Source of the DNA: an uncultured Bacilli bacterium
GTDB taxonomy: Bacteria > Bacillota_I > Bacilli_A > RF39 > UBA660
DNA: 10,339 nt
Assembly: GCA_949746915.1 (NCBI GenBank)
Contig: CATKEA010000104.1
Coordinates: 1 to 10,339, forward strand
Direction of reading: 5' to 3'
Shown here: positions 6,819-10,339 of the stretch, in pieces
Layout of the letters: each line of letters starts with the position of its first letter
How positions within the stretch are numbered: the first letter of the stretch is position 1
Program-made: the position numbers and the translations under genes
Notes under the pieces: model-generated
What the model was told of the DNA's origin: nothing
Database searches by the model: none
The model's input: the letters and a program-made list of their open reading frames with translations, nothing else

Positions 6819-6824
6819 TATAAT
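6819..6824 (+). promoter_or_regulatory. Possible -10 element before murA
   Basis: A perfect TATAAT in the 52-base fba-murA gap, 19 bases before the murA ATG, the spacing seen at other promoters here. No -35 match or extended TG is present, so murA may mainly be read from the fba promoter. No terminator separates the two genes. Confidence 0.35.
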
Positions 6825-6843
6825 AGATAAACCGGAGGTAAGT

Positions 6844-8100
6844 ATGAAAGTATTAGAAATAAATGGTGGTCATTCTTTAACAGGTACAATAAGAATAAGT
6901 GGTGCCAAGAACTCATCAGTGGCACTAATACCAGCTGCAATTTTAGCAGATGATGAAGTAACAATTTGCAATGTCCCAGAAATAACAGATACAGATGTTT
7001 TAACAGAAACACTAGAATATCTAGGTGCTCAGGTAAAAAGAGCTAGTGAAAGTATTGTTATAAATCCAAATACAATAAACAATAAGGAAATTCCAGAAAA
7101 TATTTCCAGAAAATTAAGAGCATCATACTATTTTATGGGAGCTCTATTAGGTAAATATAATCATGTTGAAATGTATTTTCCAGGAGGATGTTCAATTGGA
7201 GCAAGACCGATTGATCAAACTTTAAAAGGCTTTAGGGCCTTGGGAGCTGACATAATAGAAGAAGATAATCGTTATATAATTGATGCCAAAGAATTAACAG
7301 GAGCTCATGTTTATTTAGATATGCCAAGTGTTGGAGCAACAATTAATACTATGTTGGTTGCAGTAAAAGCTAAAGGAGAAACAATTATAGAAAATGCTGC
7401 CAAAGAACCAGAAATAGTTAATGTTGCAACATTTTTAAATAGTATGGGAGCTAAAATTACTGGAGCAGGAACTAGTGAAATCAGAATCAAAGGAGTAGAT
7501 ACATTACACGGTTGCTATACAGAAGTAATACCAGATAGAATAGAAACTGGTACATATATCATTGCAGGCGCTTTGATGGGGAAAAATTTAAAGATTGATA
7601 ATATTATTCCTGAACATGTAGAAATGCTTATTTTAAAACTAAAAGAGATGAAAATACCAATTGAAGTAGGTCAAGACTATGTAATTGTGTCAAAGGTAGA
7701 ACATTCAGTTCCAGTAAATATTAAAACCCAAGGTTATCCAGGATTTGCAACTGATTTGCAACAACCAGTAACAGTATTATTGACACAATGTGAAGGAACA
7801 AGTATTCTAGAAGAAACAATATATGAAAATCGTTTTCAAAATGTGCCATATTTAAATAAGATGAAAGCTAATATTGAAAATAATGGTCGAAAAATAATTA
7901 TAAAGGGAAAAACACCATTAGAAGGAACAGATGTTGTTGCAACTGATTTAAGAGCAGGAGCTTGCTTAGTATTAGCAGGATTAGTAGCAAATGGTACAAC
8001 AACAATTTCCAATGTTGAACATGTTTTAAGAGGATATGAAAATATTGTAGAAAAATTGACCAGTATAGGTGCTAAAATTAAACTTAAAGAAATAAACTAA
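6844..8100 (+). CDS. murA: UDP-N-acetylglucosamine 1-carboxyvinyltransferase
   Basis: MurA transfers enolpyruvate from PEP to UDP-GlcNAc, the first committed step of peptidoglycan synthesis, in the cytoplasm. The 418-residue length is typical. Key residues are present: Lys22-Asn23 in SGAKNSSVAL, the catalytic Cys116 in PGGCSIGARPID, Asp304 in FATDLQQP, and the LRAGACLVLAG block near the C-terminus. Because Cys rather than Asp is at the active site, the enzyme should be sensitive to fosfomycin. The position after fba corresponds to the second Bacillus copy (murAB, also called murZ), so another murA may exist elsewhere. The start is supported by GGAGGT at 6834-6839. An intrinsic terminator begins at its stop codon. 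Confidence 0.97.
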   Translation: MKVLEINGGHSLTGTIRISGAKNSSVALIPAAILADDEVTICNVPEITDTDVLTETLEYLGAQVKRASESIVINPNTINNKEIPENISRKLRASYYFMGALLGKYNHVEMYFPGGCSIGARPIDQTLKGFRALGADIIEEDNRYIIDAKELTGAHVYLDMPSVGATINTMLVAVKAKGETIIENAAKEPEIVNVATFLNSMGAKITGAGTSEIRIKGVDTLHGCYTEVIPDRIETGTYIIAGALMGKNLKIDNIIPEHVEMLILKLKEMKIPIEVGQDYVIVSKVEHSVPVNIKTQGYPGFATDLQQPVTVLLTQCEGTSILEETIYENRFQNVPYLNKMKANIENNGRKIIIKGKTPLEGTDVVATDLRAGACLVLAGLVANGTTTISNVEHVLRGYENIVEKLTSIGAKIKLKEIN

Positions 8101-8123
8101 AATAGAGATTACTCTATTTTTTT
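8099..8123 (+). terminator. Terminator or attenuator between murA and the SGNH gene
   Basis: A perfect 9-bp stem (8099-8107 with 8112-8120), an ATTA loop, and seven T at 8117-8123. The stem begins in the murA stop codon. The next gene starts only 18 bases further on with no usable promoter between, so some read-through must occur or that gene's promoter lies inside murA. Confidence 0.8.
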
Positions 8124-8141
8124 CATATACTAGGAGGAATT

Positions 8142-8870
8142 ATGAGATTTAAAAAAACAATAGCAATAGCATTTATCATTTTAAGTGTTATTATTATCTA
8201 TAATTGCTGCAGGGCAAAAAAAGAATATTATGTAGCACTTGGAGATTCAGTAGCTAGAGGAATAAATTCATATGGCGATGATGGATATGGCTATACTGAT
8301 CATTTAAAAGATTATTTAAATAAGAAAAAAAAGTTAAAAACATATGTTGATTTCTCTGTTAGTGGTTATAAAACTAATGATATTCTAGAAGACTTATCAA
8401 TTAATAAAAAAGTAACTAGTGGAAAAAATGAATATAACATTAGAAATGCACTTAGAGAGTCAACATTAGTAACTATTTCTATTGGAGCAAATGACTTTTT
8501 AAATAATATCGATATAAATAATTTATCATTTAATGACATTACACCATATAAAGATACTATTAAAAAAATTGTTCCAAATATTAATGAAGTACTAAAAGAA
8601 GTAAGAAAATATGCTAAAAACAAAGTTATAGTAGTAGGTTACTATAACCCAATTCCATTCTTATTTAATACTAATAAAAAAGAAATGGATGAATTATTTG
8701 CATATATAGATGATGAGTATACTAAAATAGCAAAAGAAAATAACATGGAATACATAAGTATGTATGAAACATTCAAAAATCATGGTGATTTTTTACCAAA
8801 TCCCATGAATATTCACCCAAATGCTAAAGGTTATGAAGCAATTTTTAATAAAATAAGGGAAAATCTATAA
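8142..8870 (+). CDS. SGNH/GDSL hydrolase with N-terminal membrane anchor (YpmR-like)
   Basis: A 242-residue protein with a basic start and one hydrophobic segment (about 6-20), then an SGNH hydrolase domain outside the membrane. Blocks visible: block I ALGDSVARG with the nucleophile Ser36, block II VSGYKTNDIL with oxyanion Gly75, block III SIGANDF with oxyanion Asn117, and block V MNIHPNAKGY with His225. The catalytic Asp normally three residues before the His is Met here, so the triad may be a Ser-His pair or use another acid. Family members are lipases, esterases or cell-wall O-deacetylases; the substrate cannot be told from sequence. YNCC at 20-23 does not fit a lipobox. AGGAGG (8132-8137) supports the start. 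It lies downstream of murA, which is compatible with, but does not prove, an envelope role. Confidence 0.88.
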   Translation: MRFKKTIAIAFIILSVIIIYNCCRAKKEYYVALGDSVARGINSYGDDGYGYTDHLKDYLNKKKKLKTYVDFSVSGYKTNDILEDLSINKKVTSGKNEYNIRNALRESTLVTISIGANDFLNNIDINNLSFNDITPYKDTIKKIVPNINEVLKEVRKYAKNKVIVVGYYNPIPFLFNTNKKEMDELFAYIDDEYTKIAKENNMEYISMYETFKNHGDFLPNPMNIHPNAKGYEAIFNKIRENL

Positions 8871-8887
8871 AAAAGACTAGAAAATTA

Positions 8888-8916
8888 TTGAAATATTCTC
8901 ACTTCCTTGTTATAAT
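8888..8916 (+). promoter_or_regulatory. Strong housekeeping promoter of rpmE
   Basis: -35 TTGAAA (8888-8893, 5 of 6), a 17-bp spacer, and an extended -10 TGTTATAAT (TG at 8908-8909, TATAAT at 8911-8916). This is the best promoter of the window. The expected start near 8923 leaves about 77 bases of leader. Confidence 0.88.
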
Positions 8917-8922
8917 AGGTTA

Positions 8923-8999
8923 GCGAATGAATTACTATGGTATTAAAAACTATCATGGCGAAAACAAAAAAGCAAAAATATGAGTGGGAGGAATGAAAA
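8923..8999 (+). promoter_or_regulatory. Long rpmE leader, candidate ribosomal-protein leader RNA
   Basis: The leader holds an 8-bp hairpin with two wobble pairs (8935-8942 with 8951-8958) and an imperfect repeat, ACTATGG (8934-8940) and ACTATCATGG (8949-8958). A purine-rich single-stranded stretch and the ribosome site GGGAGG (8986-8991) follow. Leaders that regulate L31 genes are known from several phyla including Firmicutes; whether this matches one of those motifs I cannot test here. A 19-codon reading frame (8937-8996) inside it has no ribosome site. Confidence 0.45.
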
Positions 9000-9215
9000 A
9001 TGAAAAAAGGAATCCATCCAGAATATAAAGAATGCAAAGTTGTATGTGCTTGTGGAGAAACTTTTACTACGATGTCAACAAAAGATGAAATCGATGTTGA
9101 AGTTTGTTCTAAATGTCATCCATTTTATACAGGAAAACAAAATAGAGCTTCAAAAACTGGTCGTGTAGATAAATTCAATAAAAAATATGGATTTGATGAA
9201 AAAACTGCTGAATAG
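9000..9215 (+). CDS. rpmE: 50S ribosomal protein L31, zinc-binding type
   Basis: L31 sits on the large subunit near the central protuberance and bridges to the small subunit. The 71-residue protein begins KKGIHPEY and carries the zinc-ribbon cysteines Cys16, Cys18, Cys36 and Cys39 (CAC and CSKC), so it is the zinc-containing form and not the zinc-free paralogue made under zinc starvation. HPFYTGKQ and [11 protein letters not shown] are family hallmarks. The start has GGGAGG 8 bases upstream. In Bacillus rho lies directly upstream of rpmE; here an SGNH hydrolase takes that place. Its last codons form the 5' arm of the terminator. Stop codon is TAG. Confidence 0.97.
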   Translation: MKKGIHPEYKECKVVCACGETFTTMSTKDEIDVEVCSKCHPFYTGKQNRASKTGRVDKFNKKYGFDEKTAE

Positions 9216-9226
9216 TAGTTTTTTTT
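9201..9226 (+). terminator. Intrinsic terminator overlapping the rpmE stop codon
   Basis: A 9-bp stem with one G-T pair (9201-9209 with 9214-9222), a GAAT loop and a T-run at 9219-9226. The 5' arm is inside rpmE and the TAG stop (9213-9215) spans loop and 3' arm. Confidence 0.82.
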
Positions 9227-9238
9227 CTTTTCCTTAAA

Positions 9239-9247
9239 TGATATAAT
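9239..9247 (+). promoter_or_regulatory. Extended -10 promoter of the zinc-ribbon membrane protein gene
   Basis: TG at 9239-9240, one base, then TATAAT at 9242-9247. The -35 position falls in the T-run of the rpmE terminator and matches poorly. The predicted start near 9254 is immediately ahead of the ribosome site. Confidence 0.65.
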
Positions 9248-9267
9248 TAAAATAAGGAGGAAGTAAT

Positions 9268-9879
9268 ATGGGTAAAATAAAAGTAGATTCTAAAATACTT
9301 GCTATATTAATATTAGTAGGTTTATTTGCAGGATGGCAATATTTATTATTAGCATCAGGTTTTGCATTAGTAGTAGCACATGATGATGAGAAGGTAATGG
9401 ATATTTTAAAAAAAGTTGTTGTATTATTAGCTAGTATCACTTTATTTTTAGCATTATGGAATATTATCTATACAGGATATAGTGTATTTGAAGATGTTGT
9501 TGAAGGAATATTTAAAATATTAAATTCATTCAATAATGAATGGATTATGCCAACTTGGATTAATAGTTATGTGTTAAATCCACTTGAAATAGTATTTAAA
9601 GTATTAGATAAAGGTATTGATTTAATTGTTATTATAACTAAATTTGCCTTTGTAGTAGCAATTATTTCATCTAGAAATTTACCAAAAGCATTCAGTAAAA
9701 TTGAAGAATATAGCAATCTTTTTGGAAATTTTGTAGCAGATAAAATCAATATTAATACAAATAAAAATGTATCATCTGTAAATGTTCAAGAAGTATCAAA
9801 TACTAAGACTTGTCCAAATTGTGGTAATGAACTAAGTAAAACAGCTACATTCTGTAATAAATGTGGAACAAAACAATAG
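9268..9879 (+). CDS. Membrane protein with C-terminal zinc ribbon, function unknown
   Basis: A 203-residue protein I do not recognise as a named family. Hydrophobic segments at about 10-37, 49-70 and 118-135 suggest two to four membrane passes, with a less hydrophobic middle (about 71-115) containing several aromatic residues. A linker rich in Asn, Thr and Ser (about 160-178) leads to a zinc ribbon with Cys182, Cys185, Cys196 and Cys199 (CPNCG and CNKCG), the zinc_ribbon_2 type common at one end of Firmicute membrane proteins. A KVDSK start and a well-placed AAGGAGG (9254-9260) support the N-terminus. It is monocistronic, with its own promoter and terminator, so the neighbours give no hint of function. 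The ribbon could bind a partner protein or nucleic acid on the cytoplasmic side. Confidence 0.85.
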   Translation: MGKIKVDSKILAILILVGLFAGWQYLLLASGFALVVAHDDEKVMDILKKVVVLLASITLFLALWNIIYTGYSVFEDVVEGIFKILNSFNNEWIMPTWINSYVLNPLEIVFKVLDKGIDLIVIITKFAFVVAIISSRNLPKAFSKIEEYSNLFGNFVADKININTNKNVSSVNVQEVSNTKTCPNCGNELSKTATFCNKCGTKQ

Positions 9880-9905
9880 AAAAGTTGATTAACTAATATA
9901 ATAAG

Positions 9906-9940
9906 TGTAGACACAAAAAGTGAAGTGTTCTACATTTTTT
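9906..9940 (+). terminator. Intrinsic terminator after the zinc-ribbon gene
   Basis: Stem of 6 bp (TGTAGA 9906-9911 with TCTACA 9929-9934) continued by 3 bp (9912-9914 with 9925-9927) past one bulged T, a 10-base loop, and six T at 9935-9940. Confidence 0.75.
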
Positions 9941-9962
9941 ATATTTTTATAACATTTAGCTA

Positions 9963-9971
9963 TGATAAAAT
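9963..9971 (+). promoter_or_regulatory. Extended -10 promoter of the DUF1653 gene
   Basis: TG at 9963-9964, one base, then TAAAAT at 9966-9971. A second candidate, TATAAT at 9971-9976 with ATAACA (9949-9954) 16 bases upstream, would start the transcript inside the ribosome site, so the first is preferred. Confidence 0.55.
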
Positions 9972-9992
9972 ATAATTGATGAAAGGAATATA

Positions 9993-10244
9993 ATGAAAAT
10001 GAGAGAAGTAAAAATAAATGGTATTTATAAACACTTTAAAGGAGATTATTATTTAGTTATTGATATCGCCAGTCATTCAGAAACAAAAGAGAAATTTGTA
10101 GTATATAGAAGACTATATGGAGATGGAAGTTTATGGATTAGACCAATGAACATGTTTTTAAGTGAAGTGGATCATGAAAAATATCCAGATGTAGAACAAC
10201 AATATCGATTTGAATTGCAAGATATCAAAAGTGTGGCAAAATAA
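9993..10244 (+). CDS. DUF1653 domain protein
   Basis: An 83-residue protein consisting only of a DUF1653 domain. The family pattern is clear: [22 protein letters not shown] (10-31), then [20 protein letters not shown] (37-56), then [12 protein letters not shown] (64-75). The domain is small and strand-rich; its biochemical role is not established as far as I know. The start is supported by AAAGGA at 9982-9986; the next Met (residue 3) has no better site. It stands alone between its own promoter and a strong terminator. No membrane segment or signal is visible. Confidence 0.9.
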   Translation: MKMREVKINGIYKHFKGDYYLVIDIASHSETKEKFVVYRRLYGDGSLWIRPMNMFLSEVDHEKYPDVEQQYRFELQDIKSVAK

Positions 10245-10265
10245 TAAACTTATAGAATGATAAAT

Positions 10266-10297
10266 AAAAATGATTAGAAAATCCTAATCGTTTTTTT
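10266..10297 (+). terminator. Strong intrinsic terminator after the DUF1653 gene
   Basis: TGATTAG (10271-10277) pairs with CTAATCG (10284-10290, one T-G pair) around a 6-base loop, followed by seven T at 10291-10297. The AAAAA before the stem (10266-10270) can pair with the T-run, so it could also work on the opposite strand. The remaining 42 bases are A/T-rich and show no gene. Confidence 0.85.
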
Positions 10298-10339
10298 GTT
10301 AAAGTAATATACATAAATATTATTAATATATTAATAAAT

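Noticed and set aside
8103..8131. Promoter for the SGNH gene (TAGAGA, 17 bp, TATACT).
   Set aside because: The -35 lies in the terminator stem, and the predicted transcript start would fall after the Shine-Dalgarno at 8132-8137, removing it.
8937..8996. A 19-codon reading frame in the rpmE leader that could be a leader peptide.
   Set aside because: Neither its ATG (8937) nor the internal ATG (8955) has a ribosome site, and it is Lys-rich as any A-rich stretch would be.
9885..9902. TATAAT at 9897-9902 just before the terminator at 9906, suggesting a small RNA.
   Set aside because: No -35 or extended TG is present, and the product would be little more than the terminator hairpin.
10320..10337. 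A perfect 18-bp palindrome at the right end of the window.
   Set aside because: It is made only of A and T in a very A/T-rich tail, where such palindromes are expected by chance, and the window ends before its context can be seen.

Overview
The window is AT-rich DNA with every gene on the + strand, densely packed, starting from ATG behind strong GGAGG- or GGTGA-type ribosome binding sites. Trp is encoded by TGG, so the standard bacterial code applies. The gene set points to a low-GC Firmicute of the Bacilli/Erysipelotrichia side: a delta subunit of RNA polymerase with an acidic tail, SpoIIR, a zinc-type L31, and a gene order that is a shortened version of the Bacillus subtilis ywiB-argS-rpoE-...-fbaA-...-murA-...-rho-rpmE-...-prfA-prmC-...-spoIIR-...-mntP region. 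SpoIIR implies a spore former or a recent descendant of one. I cannot name the genus.

Layout. Unit 1 (1-2197) is an extended -10 promoter, a DUF1934 (YwiB-like) gene and argS, with 1 base between stop and start. Unit 2 (2198-2765) is rpoE with two candidate promoters and a terminator that begins inside the gene. Unit 3 (2767-5887) is a promoter, then prfA-prmC (overlapping by 1 base), spoIIR and a MntP-like Mn2+ efflux gene, closed by a terminator; spoIIR and mntP are each preceded by a terminator-like hairpin whose 3' arm contains their own Shine-Dalgarno. Unit 4 (5904-8870) is fba, murA and an SGNH/GDSL hydrolase, with an intrinsic terminator/attenuator between the last two. Unit 5 (8888-9226) is rpmE with the best promoter of the window, an unusually long leader and a terminator overlapping its stop codon. 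Units 6 and 7 are an unrecognised membrane protein with a C-terminal zinc ribbon and a DUF1653 gene, each with its own promoter and terminator. No gap without a gene exceeds about 130 bases.

The genes serve translation (argS, prfA, prmC, rpmE), transcription (rpoE), glycolysis (fba), peptidoglycan precursor synthesis (murA), sporulation signalling (spoIIR) and metal homeostasis (mntP). This is mostly an ordinary housekeeping region. I found no defence system, mobile element, CRISPR array, tRNA or rRNA. The most interesting signals are regulatory: the paired ribosome-site-occluding hairpins before spoIIR and mntP, the long rpmE leader against a background of very short leaders, terminators built across stop codons, and the lack of rho at its usual place between murA and rpmE.
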